64,000 nt of DNA, taken from contig DIXP01000008.1 in NCBI GenBank assembly GCA_002436065.1, forward strand, positions 181,452 to 245,451. The letters run 5' to 3'. Shown here in pieces: positions 57,547 to 64,000 of the stretch; position 1 is the stretch's first letter, and each line of letters starts with the position of its first letter. This DNA is from Chloroflexi bacterium UBA6077 (GTDB lineage: Bacteria > Chloroflexota > UBA6077). The notes below the pieces were generated by a model, which did not search any database, was not told the DNA's origin, and saw nothing but the letters and a program-made list of their open reading frames with translations. The position numbers and the translations under genes are program-made.

Positions 57547-58145
57547 CAGCCGTTCGGCCATCCCTTCTCGTCCATGGTGCTCCAGTAGTCCGCGTAGTGG
57601 AGCAGGAGCGCCAGGCGTGACTCCGCGAACTGACACCACTTCCCTTCTGGCACATACTGCCCATCGTGGTGCATGATCGCCTGGTACTCCGCAGGCTCCA
57701 GTTCGACATGGTATTTTCCTAACCAGTACAGGCTCATTGCAGGCACGGACAGTCCTTCATTGGCCGCGCTGTACCAGCCGTTGGAGCCGGGGGTGTAGTG
57801 AGACTTCGCGGGAAGGCCAATCTTTCCCAGGTCGTGGAATAGTCCACAGAGGAGAACACTCTCCGTCTTAAAGCTGGCGAGGTCTTCAGCCATCGCCGAG
57901 GCGAAGCGCTCCAGGTTCTGCACGACGCCGAGGCTGTGAATGGCCAGGCCGCCGGGACGGCATAGATGGAACTTGGGCGACCCGGACGCGGGGGCGGTGC
58001 AGAAACGTTCCTTCACGTCGTCCCACAGGCGGCCTGCGTTACTCTGCCAGCGGGGCTCCTTGTCCATCCACGCGAAGCACACATCCAGCAACGTCGCCGG
58101 CTTCATCTTTCGGATTTCGGTAATGCTAGGGTCCTGAAAGATCAT
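57546..58145 (-). CDS. HD-domain phosphohydrolase
   Basis: The 199-residue protein has PGGLAIHSLGVVQNLERF (first His) and SVLLCGLFHDLGKIGLPAKSHY (HD signature, about residue 97), with a later YQAIMHHDG. This is a metal-dependent nucleotide phosphohydrolase fold, perhaps acting on nucleotides or oligonucleotides. ATG 58145 has GGAG 6 nt upstream; the palindrome of module D lies just upstream. Confidence 0.8.
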   Translation of the reverse strand: MIFQDPSITEIRKMKPATLLDVCFAWMDKEPRWQSNAGRLWDDVKERFCTAPASGSPKFHLCRPGGLAIHSLGVVQNLERFASAMAEDLASFKTESVLLCGLFHDLGKIGLPAKSHYTPGSNGWYSAANEGLSVPAMSLYWLGKYHVELEPAEYQAIMHHDGQYVPEGKWCQFAESRLALLLHYADYWSTMDEKGWPNG

Positions 58146-58164
58146 CGTCTTCTCCAAACACGGC

Positions 58165-58406
58165 CCCCTATAGGGGTCGGCAAATTGATTCAGAATCGAC
58201 TACTCAATAGCGAGTGACGGCAGCCCAGCCGTGACACTCCCGTCGAATGACTACAAGAGTGTCGGGTAACTATCGGGATTTCTATCGGGAAATCGTAATC
58301 TGTGCTTAGCATTGTTATGCCTGCACTTCGCCAATTCGCAAAATAGCCATGATAGCTATTTTCGGGCACACCATTTTCAAATTCATTTGCCCCCCCCTAT
58401 AAGGGG
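58165..58406. repeat. Phage intergenic module D, homologous to module A
   Basis: The left end is the perfect palindrome CCCCTATAGGGG (58165-58176) and the right end CCCTATAAGGGG (58395-58406). GAGTGACGGCAGCCCA is at 58212-58227. Three TATCGGG-type units start at 58260, 58271 and 58283, the same 11 and 12 bp spacing as in module A. AAAATAGC...AGCTATTTT (58339-58362) replaces the palindrome of module A at the same place. The primase gene ends inside the right end. Confidence 0.8.
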
Positions 58407-59996
58407 AAGTCGCCAAACTTGCCGCGTGGTTTCCCTTCCATCGACACTCACGGCCACAGTTTCAGGCTCGCAGCCCGCCGCTCGGAGGCACGTGCCCATC
58501 AGCTTCGCTGTGATCTTCTCGCCCTGATACAGGCCGAGCCAGCGTCTTAATTCCTTGCCGAACAGGTAGGTGCGTGCGTCCAGGTGTACGAACGGACACT
58601 CCTGCTCCACAGCGTTGGCGATCCCCTGCACGGGCTTGTGGCGTGCCAGATAGCTCGTCAGCCACCCTCTTGCAGCCCCGGCGGCTGTGGCATCCTCGCC
58701 CAACGTTTCCTCCTCACAGGCATCCAGAAGCGCCTGGGCGATGCGGTCCCACCGCTCGTTCTTGAAGCGCGGCAGGTATCGGCCTGACGCAGCCGCTATC
58801 TTCGTTCGCAGTTGCGGCTGCCCGATCAGGTTTCCAACCTCGCCCAGGTGGATCGTGCCCAGCTCCGTCTCCAGCCGGTACTCAGGGGGGTCAGACGTGA
58901 ACTTCACAACCCGCGTGATCTTCACCTCGAACAGCGCCGATAGGTTGTCCAAAATCGCCTGGCGCCTGTTCTCCGGTTCCGGGCCCACTCCAACCGCCAT
59001 CTCGTCGATAGCCTCCACTGCGCGGCTCTTGGCTATGGTCTGGCGAGCCTTGTCGATGGTCAGCCGCATGTAGTCCTGTCGGAGCGCCTTCACCACGTCG
59101 TCACCGTGCTTTCGCCGGTGAGCTATCAGCAAATTGGCCATCTCCTGGTCGCTCCAACTGGCCATCACCGCGTAGCACGCTAACGACATGTCGTAGCTCG
59201 ATCCCGACTGGTCCTGGAGGTCCTTGCGCTTGCGCTCCCAGCTCAACCGGAACTTCGACTCGATCTCGCTCAGCGCCTCGAACTTGCCGAACGGTGGGTC
59301 GGCGGTCGCCTCCAGGACCAGAGCCCCGCCGGCCTTGCTCCCACTGCTCGGAGCAGTGGTAGGAGTGACGTCGACCAGATACTCGTCAAAGTCACTGGGG
59401 TTGTAACGCGCTTCTGACTCACCGATCAGCCGCACCTCGACGGGAGGTTTGCCCTTTCGGTTGGTCGTACCCGGGATGCGAAGCAACCGCGCCAGGTCGG
59501 CCGTAGCATCCACGTCCCACCCCTTTACCCGGGCCCGCTGTCTGATCGTCCCCTGCCACCGTGCCGCCAACTCCGCAGCCTCGGAGCGTTCAGCGTCGCT
59601 CTCGAAGAGCCATAACTCCTTGAACAGCCACCACAGTTGCAGGCCGTGACCGGAGTGCACAGTGAGAGACGGTTCAGGGAGGCCCGCCAGCAGGCCAAGA
59701 GCATCCTCCTGGGTCGGTGGCAGGTTCGGCTTCTGGTGCGCGGGGTCCGCTATGTCCAGATCCACCCACAGCCCCGCGATCCCCGCTACGTCCGACGCAC
59801 CGCAGCGGTGAGAAGGGCCGTAATCACTGGAGGAAAGCCCAACGTGAACGTATGCGTCCAGGTGGGATATGTTGCCAACGTACGTTCGTGCCTGGTCCAG
59901 GTCGCGGAACCATGCACTCCGCTTCTTGACCGGCGTCCAGATGAGAACGTACAGATCGTTCGGTTTGTCTCCGAACAACGTCGAGAGAAAGTCCAT
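58383..59996 (-). CDS. Phage DNA primase (AEP-like, RepB/D5-type)
   Basis: The 537-residue protein has an archaeo-eukaryotic primase-like N-terminal domain: GLWVDLDIADPAHQK (DxD metal site), SLTVHSGHGLQLWWLF and GWDVDATADLARLLRIPGTTNRKG. A middle helical region and a later part (WDRIAQALLDACEEETLG) follow. The C-terminal 120 residues contain a winged-helix-like domain (FGKELRRWLGLYQGEKITAKLMGTCLRAAGCE). It would start phage DNA synthesis. ATG 59996 is preferred because the longer frame is Pro/Ser-rich. The last codons run into module D. Confidence 0.8.
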   Translation of the reverse strand: MDFLSTLFGDKPNDLYVLIWTPVKKRSAWFRDLDQARTYVGNISHLDAYVHVGLSSSDYGPSHRCGASDVAGIAGLWVDLDIADPAHQKPNLPPTQEDALGLLAGLPEPSLTVHSGHGLQLWWLFKELWLFESDAERSEAAELAARWQGTIRQRARVKGWDVDATADLARLLRIPGTTNRKGKPPVEVRLIGESEARYNPSDFDEYLVDVTPTTAPSSGSKAGGALVLEATADPPFGKFEALSEIESKFRLSWERKRKDLQDQSGSSYDMSLACYAVMASWSDQEMANLLIAHRRKHGDDVVKALRQDYMRLTIDKARQTIAKSRAVEAIDEMAVGVGPEPENRRQAILDNLSALFEVKITRVVKFTSDPPEYRLETELGTIHLGEVGNLIGQPQLRTKIAAASGRYLPRFKNERWDRIAQALLDACEEETLGEDATAAGAARGWLTSYLARHKPVQGIANAVEQECPFVHLDARTYLFGKELRRWLGLYQGEKITAKLMGTCLRAAGCEPETVAVSVDGRETTRQVWRLPLIGGGK

Positions 59997-60059
59997 GACA
60001 GAAGCCTCCGTCGGGGAGGATGGGCCGGGCGGCAACGCCCGGCCCCTTGGACCTGTTGG

Positions 60060-60779
60060 TTAGCCCTCGTACTCCGATTCTGCCGGCGCGACCGTGCGAG
60101 CCAGCACCGGCTTGAGGGCTGCCATGTAGGACCGAATTGCCGGAAGCTGCTCATCCGGCACCGGCCCCGCCACGGAGGGCACGGCGCGGGCGTAGGGGAC
60201 CCCGCCACCGTTCATCACCTTCTCCAGCGTCAGTCGCGTGATGACCGCGTAGTACGGTCGCGCATCCGACGCCAACCTGAGCATGTACTTGCGGATAGGG
60301 GCCACGCTGGTAGGGGGCAGATTCACGACCATCGGGAGCAGGGTGTCAGGCCGCAGCATGAACAGCTGCTTCATCTGCTTGCACGCCTGGCCCTTGCGCC
60401 CGCCGCTCTTCGACCCGAACTTCGCCAGTTCGCAGGTGGTGCAGTCTCCACCTGGGAGCCCGTAGCCCACCAGACCGTCGGTGGACGTGCAGTCCGGAGG
60501 CGTCCCACCGCCACTTTCATCCAGACTCCGTTCCCAGTAGGCGCGAGCATCGCGCTGCATCACGATGATGCCGGCGATCTCCTTCACCAATTCCTCGCCC
60601 TCGATAGTCGGAACAGACCAGGCCGTCCCGCCGCCGGTCGGGATTGATACGCGGTCTAGATCGAACTCGCTCGCTCCCAGAGCGCCGACGTTCTCGGCGA
60701 TGATCTCCTTCAACTGTTCCGGCGCGACCGCCAGAGCCCTGTACTCCTCGACCGGAACCAATGCCGTTGTAGGTGCCAT
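60060..60779 (-). CDS. Phage protein with a C4-type motif, possibly DNA-binding
   Basis: The 239-residue protein has LVGYGLPGGDCTTCELAKFGSKSGGRKGQACKQMKQLFMLRPDTLLPMVVNLPP. The CxxC and later Cys could bind zinc. The pattern resembles proteins found next to primases and helicases in phage genomes, which may bind single-stranded DNA, but this is an inference. It is followed by the primase gene. Confidence 0.65.
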   Translation of the reverse strand: MAPTTALVPVEEYRALAVAPEQLKEIIAENVGALGASEFDLDRVSIPTGGGTAWSVPTIEGEELVKEIAGIIVMQRDARAYWERSLDESGGGTPPDCTSTDGLVGYGLPGGDCTTCELAKFGSKSGGRKGQACKQMKQLFMLRPDTLLPMVVNLPPTSVAPIRKYMLRLASDARPYYAVITRLTLEKVMNGGGVPYARAVPSVAGPVPDEQLPAIRSYMAALKPVLARTVAPAESEYEG

Positions 60780-60794
60780 GAGTCTGCTCCTCTC

Positions 60795-61193
60795 CTAACT
60801 CGCCTTCTGTGTCCTGAGTTGGAACGTCTCGGCCACCTTGATTGGCCCGTCCCACTCGACCGGGAGGGTTTCGCCGTTCTTGTCCATCTCCCGCGCCAAT
60901 GCGCTGATCTGATTGGTGTTGAACCTCTCCTGCACGAACTCACCGTGCCCGCTGGCCCTCAGCGCCTGGCATGCCGCTTCGTAGTTGCCTTCCACCGCAG
61001 ACGCCCAGAGTTGCCGGTGGACGTAGACCGTCAGGCCGTTGACCCGCGCGCTCTGCATGCCCGCCTCCGCGAACTGGTCCAGGAGCGAGGCCGCCAGCTT
61101 CTCGGTCTCGGCCTTCACCGCCTTGAGCCGGTCGTCCAGGTCACGCCGCTCGTGCTCCAGCTCGACGTAGCGTTTGAGCTGTTCCTGGTTCAT
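60795..61193 (-). CDS. Phage coiled-coil protein
   Basis: The 132-residue protein has a long N-terminal helix (LKRYVELEHERRDLDDRLKAVKAETEKLAASLLDQFAEAGMQ) and a C-terminal beta part (VNGLTVYVHRQLWASAV). It resembles small phage proteins encoded with recombination genes, of unknown role. ATG 61193 has a GGGGGAGG SD and overlaps the upstream stop by ATGA. Confidence 0.7.
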   Translation of the reverse strand: MNQEQLKRYVELEHERRDLDDRLKAVKAETEKLAASLLDQFAEAGMQSARVNGLTVYVHRQLWASAVEGNYEAACQALRASGHGEFVQERFNTNQISALAREMDKNGETLPVEWDGPIKVAETFQLRTQKAS

Positions 61194-61408
61194 GCTGCCT
61201 CCCCCTCGATCCACGCGCCGAGCTTCTCGTGCAACTCCCTGGCTTGCACTGGCGTCAGATACACCTGACCTAGCGCCTCCCCCTCGGTGCCGATCTCGAT
61301 TCTGCATTGATTGGCAATCTTCCAGGCGGGGCGGAGATAGCCCCTGTAAGTCTCGATCTCGATCGAAACGCCGTCTTCAACAGTTGTGTCGATGATCGGC
61401 GTGCTCAT
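61190..61408 (-). CDS. Small phage protein
   Basis: The 72-residue acidic protein (DGVSIEIETYRGYLRPAWKIANQCRIEIGTEGEALGQVYLTPVQARELHEKLGAWI) has a beta-beta-alpha pattern and is unrecognised. It overlaps the next gene by ATGA and lies one base after the SNF2 helicase gene. Confidence 0.6.
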   Translation of the reverse strand: MSTPIIDTTVEDGVSIEIETYRGYLRPAWKIANQCRIEIGTEGEALGQVYLTPVQARELHEKLGAWIEGEAA

Positions 61409-61409
61409 G

Positions 61410-63473
61410 TCACTTCCCCCTTTCAGCTAAGATCGACTCGATCACGTCGCGCCGCTCTTGCAGCGCGCGATACACCTTCTCGTCCACCGTACCCTCGGCC
61501 AGCAGATGAACGTACGCGTAGCCCTCCGGCTTGCTCCCGTCCGCAGTAGGGCGCCGAATGCGCGCTAGACTCTGGTCGTAGTCACCGAGAGAGAAGCCGA
61601 GCGAGTAGTAGATGCCGTAGTGGGCGCGGGACAGGTCAATCCCCACCCCGCCAGCCTGGATTTGCACGGCGATAATGTCGGTCTCGCCCGCCTGCCATGC
61701 CGCAAGATCATTGCGCCTGCCCGATAGCTCGGAGCTAGTCCTGCCCAGCTTCGCGGCTACCTCGTGGATGGAGTCCAGGTCGTGCTGGAAGCGGGCGAAC
61801 ACCACCACCGGTTCATGCTCTGCCAGGTCGTCCAGCACATCGGCCAGGAGGTCCCGCTTACCCATGTCTACTTCGCGGTCCTGGCCGTCGTCGTCACGGA
61901 CATAGCCCGACGTGACTTGTTGAAGCCTCAAAAGCTTCACCAGGGCGTTGCTTGCCGTGACCGTCCCGCCCCCGATCTCCGCGTAGAACGCGCCCGCCAG
62001 CTCCTTGTACGCCTTGGCAGAGGCCGATGAGAGTGCGAAGGTCCGGTAGACGTGGACCGCTTCGGGAAGGTCCAGTACGTCAGCGGAGACACGGTAGGCA
62101 ATGGAGTGGAACTTCTCGTTCAGTTCGTCCTCCATCGACGGCTTCACCGTCAGCCGTCCCCCGAATGGATCTTCGTCGAAGTAGCGGAACTTGAACTTCT
62201 GGAAGCTCGTCCCGTAGATGCCCGGATCCAGCGCCCGATACTGTGCGTAGATGTCGGCGGGGTTGTGAGGCATCGGCGTGCCAGTGAGAGCCAGCCGCTT
62301 CTTGGCGCGCCGCGCCAGCTTGGAAACAAACCGCGAAGCTACCCCACCTGGGGCCTTGAGCTTGTGGCTCTCGTCGATGATCAGCAGGTCCCACGGCTGC
62401 TTCAGCAGCCAGTCGGACATCGGCTCCCGCCATGCCGACTCGTAGTTGAGAATGATCGCGATCGGTCGCCCCAGCCTCTGCTGGAGGGCCAGTGCAGCGA
62501 TTGCCGCGTCCCGTTTCTTTGCCGTGGATCCAGCCCCCCCACCGAGGGTGACCGTGCTAATGGGTTCTATGGGATGGACTGCGAACTGCCGTTCCCACGC
62601 GCTGATGACCGACTTCGGGCAGAGCACCAGAATCGCTTTCGCGTCGGTGTTGACCGCGGTTGCCACCCCCACGAGCGATTTCCCCGTACCCATCCCCATT
62701 GCCAGCATCGCGGCAGGCAGGTCCTCGACGTACCAGTACGCCTGCCTCTGGTGCAGCCATGCCTGCGTCCTGAGTCCGGGGATCGGCGGCAGCTCGCTCG
62801 CCGTCTTGTATGCCTGTGCTCGCTCGGCCCTCCCTGCCTGAGCGATCAGCGCCTCGAACGCCGCATCACCCTCCAGGTCGGGCAGCGCGGCCATCAGGTT
62901 GCCAGCCGCCGCAGAGGTCGCGGGATAGGTCCAGGCTTTCACCTCCTTGTCCCACATCGCCCCCGCGATGCCCTTGAGTGTGTCTTTGAAGCTGAAGGGA
63001 GCCCGCACCTGGAGCCGGCCCCTTACCGTTTGCACCGTGCATCTCGCCCTTGCGGCTTGCCGGGCCGCTGCTGAGGGGTCCGCCGCCGGTGCAGGCGGCG
63101 GGGCTACCATCTCAGACCCACTCAGCGGCTGAAGGTCGATCGACTTGATCGGCAGCCAACCCTCCCACTTCGATGTTGTGACCAGCTTCTCGCGGATCGC
63201 CGCGAGTTGGTCCTCGGTGAAGTCGCGGGGAATGCCCAGCTTCTCGCTGCACTCCGGACCGTAGCCCACCCACAGCGAAGCAGGGTTCTTGATCTCCCGC
63301 CCGCAGCGATGGCAGTTGCTGGACGGCCGCGTGCTGGCGTAACCGACCAGCTTGATAGCCCGCTCGGTTCGGTAAGTGACGACTCCCTCCAACTCGCGAC
63401 TAGCGAGGTTCTTGTCCAGGGCCAGCCACTGAGGGAGCTTTGCCAGCACGTGCTGCCCCACTACTACATCCAT
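61410..63473 (-). CDS. SNF2-family DNA helicase with N-terminal zinc-binding domain
   Basis: The 687-residue protein has an N-terminal NCHRCGREIKNPASLWVGYGPECSEKLG zinc motif (C54, C57 and a later Cys), a HARP-like middle domain and the SNF2 ATPase. MGMGTGKSLVGVATAV is Walker A (about residue 270), LLIIDESHKL the DExH (about 369), LTGTPMPHNP motif III, and VQIQAGGVGIDLS with SLARIRRP motifs V-VI. It likely remodels or anneals DNA during phage replication. It is distinct from the SNF2 domain of the giant protein. Confidence 0.9.
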   Translation of the reverse strand: MDVVVGQHVLAKLPQWLALDKNLASRELEGVVTYRTERAIKLVGYASTRPSSNCHRCGREIKNPASLWVGYGPECSEKLGIPRDFTEDQLAAIREKLVTTSKWEGWLPIKSIDLQPLSGSEMVAPPPAPAADPSAAARQAARARCTVQTVRGRLQVRAPFSFKDTLKGIAGAMWDKEVKAWTYPATSAAAGNLMAALPDLEGDAAFEALIAQAGRAERAQAYKTASELPPIPGLRTQAWLHQRQAYWYVEDLPAAMLAMGMGTGKSLVGVATAVNTDAKAILVLCPKSVISAWERQFAVHPIEPISTVTLGGGAGSTAKKRDAAIAALALQQRLGRPIAIILNYESAWREPMSDWLLKQPWDLLIIDESHKLKAPGGVASRFVSKLARRAKKRLALTGTPMPHNPADIYAQYRALDPGIYGTSFQKFKFRYFDEDPFGGRLTVKPSMEDELNEKFHSIAYRVSADVLDLPEAVHVYRTFALSSASAKAYKELAGAFYAEIGGGTVTASNALVKLLRLQQVTSGYVRDDDGQDREVDMGKRDLLADVLDDLAEHEPVVVFARFQHDLDSIHEVAAKLGRTSSELSGRRNDLAAWQAGETDIIAVQIQAGGVGIDLSRAHYGIYYSLGFSLGDYDQSLARIRRPTADGSKPEGYAYVHLLAEGTVDEKVYRALQERRDVIESILAERGK

Positions 63474-63556
63474 CTCTCGCCTATCCCCTTCGTGAGCCAG
63501 TAGAGGAGGTACAGCAGCAGGTACAGGACGATCGGCGCCAGCAGGTAGAACTCCAT
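63464..63556 (-). CDS. 30-residue membrane peptide overlapping the helicase start
   Basis: The frame from ATG 63556 encodes one hydrophobic helix (LLAPIVLYLLLYLLYWL) with a basic end, and runs 10 bp into the SNF2 gene. GGTGGAG lies 7 nt upstream. It may be a real short gene; function is unknown. Confidence 0.5.
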   Translation of the reverse strand: MEFYLLAPIVLYLLLYLLYWLTKGIGERWM

Positions 63557-63560
63557 GTCG

Positions 63561-64000
63561 CTACTCCACCGTCCCCAACAGTTCGACCCGCGAGCAGCGA
63601 ATTTTCCCGTCGGTGTGGTACGGCACGACCACGCCGGCTAGCCATTCCCACCGAATGAGACAGCGCCAAATGGGACAGCCGGAGCCTTGTCGCCTCACCC
63701 AATCTAGAGTGGCGACGTTGATTCCACAGGCGCAATCGCAAGTTGGGTAGGGGTTCACGACCTCACTGATCACGCTCCCCACTGCGAGCGTCCATCCTGC
63801 TGGCGCTCGCCAGTTGCCGTTGAACGTCTTGTACGCGATGACGCCTCGGCCCTCGGGATCACGCTCCAGGTGAGCGTTAATCCAGTCGATGGGGTCAAGT
63901 AGGCCCGTGGCGCCGCTCAGGTTGGCGTCCCTCAGGTTGGCGTACCTCAGGTTGGCGCCGCTCAGGTTGGCGCCGCTCAGGTCGGCGCCGCTCAGGTCGG
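63561..64000 (-). CDS. Pentapeptide-repeat protein, 5' end beyond window
   Basis: The 146 codons in the window begin with A(D/N)LSG/A(N)LR pentapeptide repeats (ADLSG, ADLSG, ANLSG, ANLSG, ANLRY, ANLRD, ANLSG), which form a right-handed square beta-helix. A 110-residue C-terminal domain follows: LLDPIDWINAHLERDPEGRGVIAYKTF, then EVVNPYPTCDCACGINVATLDWV and VVVPYHTDGKIRCSRVELL. This domain is typical of phage pentapeptide proteins of unknown role; some pentapeptide proteins mimic DNA. The frame continues past position 64000. Confidence 0.85.
   Translation of the reverse strand, partial: DLSGADLSGANLSGANLRYANLRDANLSGATGLLDPIDWINAHLERDPEGRGVIAYKTFNGNWRAPAGWTLAVGSVISEVVNPYPTCDCACGINVATLDWVRRQGSGCPIWRCLIRWEWLAGVVVPYHTDGKIRCSRVELLGTVE

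Noticed and set aside
1..64000. CRISPR arrays
   Set aside because: No short direct repeats with regular unique spacers were seen. The 54-bp repeat is coding and contiguous.

Overview
The window joins two kinds of DNA. Positions 1 to about 21.85 kb are chromosome of a GC-rich bacterium. From about 21.85 kb to the right edge it is the left part of a prophage inserted at a tRNA-Lys gene. The host is probably a member of Chloroflexota, an inference from a T-box leader on ilvB, frequent TTG/GTG starts with strong Shine-Dalgarno (SD) sequences, many Ala/Pro/Thr-rich lipoproteins, and short GC-rich repeat hairpins between genes. No rRNA or single-copy marker in the window proves it.

Host part. A DUF1016 (YhcG) gene runs off the left edge and is coupled by ATGA to an hsdM that stops just after its catalytic NPPF motif. 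Then come a TctC-type solute-binding lipoprotein, an IlvD/Edd dehydratase that looks more like a sugar-acid dehydratase than true IlvD, a site-2 protease, a C39-like lipoprotein, a DUF892 protein, dUTPase, a minisatellite lipoprotein, a winged-helix protein, a zincin, tRNA-Glu(CTC), and an antitoxin/RelE/HicB-like array. Next follow an exported FxLYD-like protein, mntP, tatA, mobA, mobB, an M50-like membrane protein, lepB, and ilvB with an upstream T-box (Ile specifier likely). A nitronate monooxygenase-like gene and tRNA-Lys(TTT) end the host part.

Prophage part. A tyrosine integrase reads away from the tRNA. The late genes all lie on the minus strand, in transcription order from right to left: small and large terminase, portal, two small proteins, a lysozyme-like protein, a 3,890-residue protein, scaffold, SU10-type capsid protein, a putative decoration protein, a glycosyltransferase, several tail or fibre proteins, a small putative PD-(D/E)XK nuclease, holin and amidase. 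No tape measure, sheath or tail-tube gene is seen, which suggests a podovirus-like virion. The giant protein carries an N6-adenine methyltransferase domain and an SNF2 helicase inside long Ala/Gly-rich flanks, like an ejected DarB-style antirestriction protein.

The early part has a short plus-strand cluster (TOPRIM protein, an 81-residue protein, a ribbon-helix-helix-like protein). It then has a minus-strand nucleic-acid block: pentapeptide-repeat protein, SNF2 helicase, an AEP-like primase, HD hydrolase, UvrD-like helicase, a VRR-NUC nuclease and several small zinc-binding or membrane peptides. The right attachment site lies beyond the window.

The most unusual features are non-coding. Two homologous intergenic modules of about 240 to 270 bp (33.82-34.09 kb and 58.16-58.41 kb), and a half copy at 51.64-51.70 kb, share inverted ends, a GAGTGRCGGCAGYCCA block at fixed distance, and three TATCGGG repeats with identical 11/12-bp spacing. 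A separate 15-bp motif, AGTCYGTTATGCCTR, recurs at putative control points. A perfect-SD gene of 75 codons is nested out of frame inside the giant gene.
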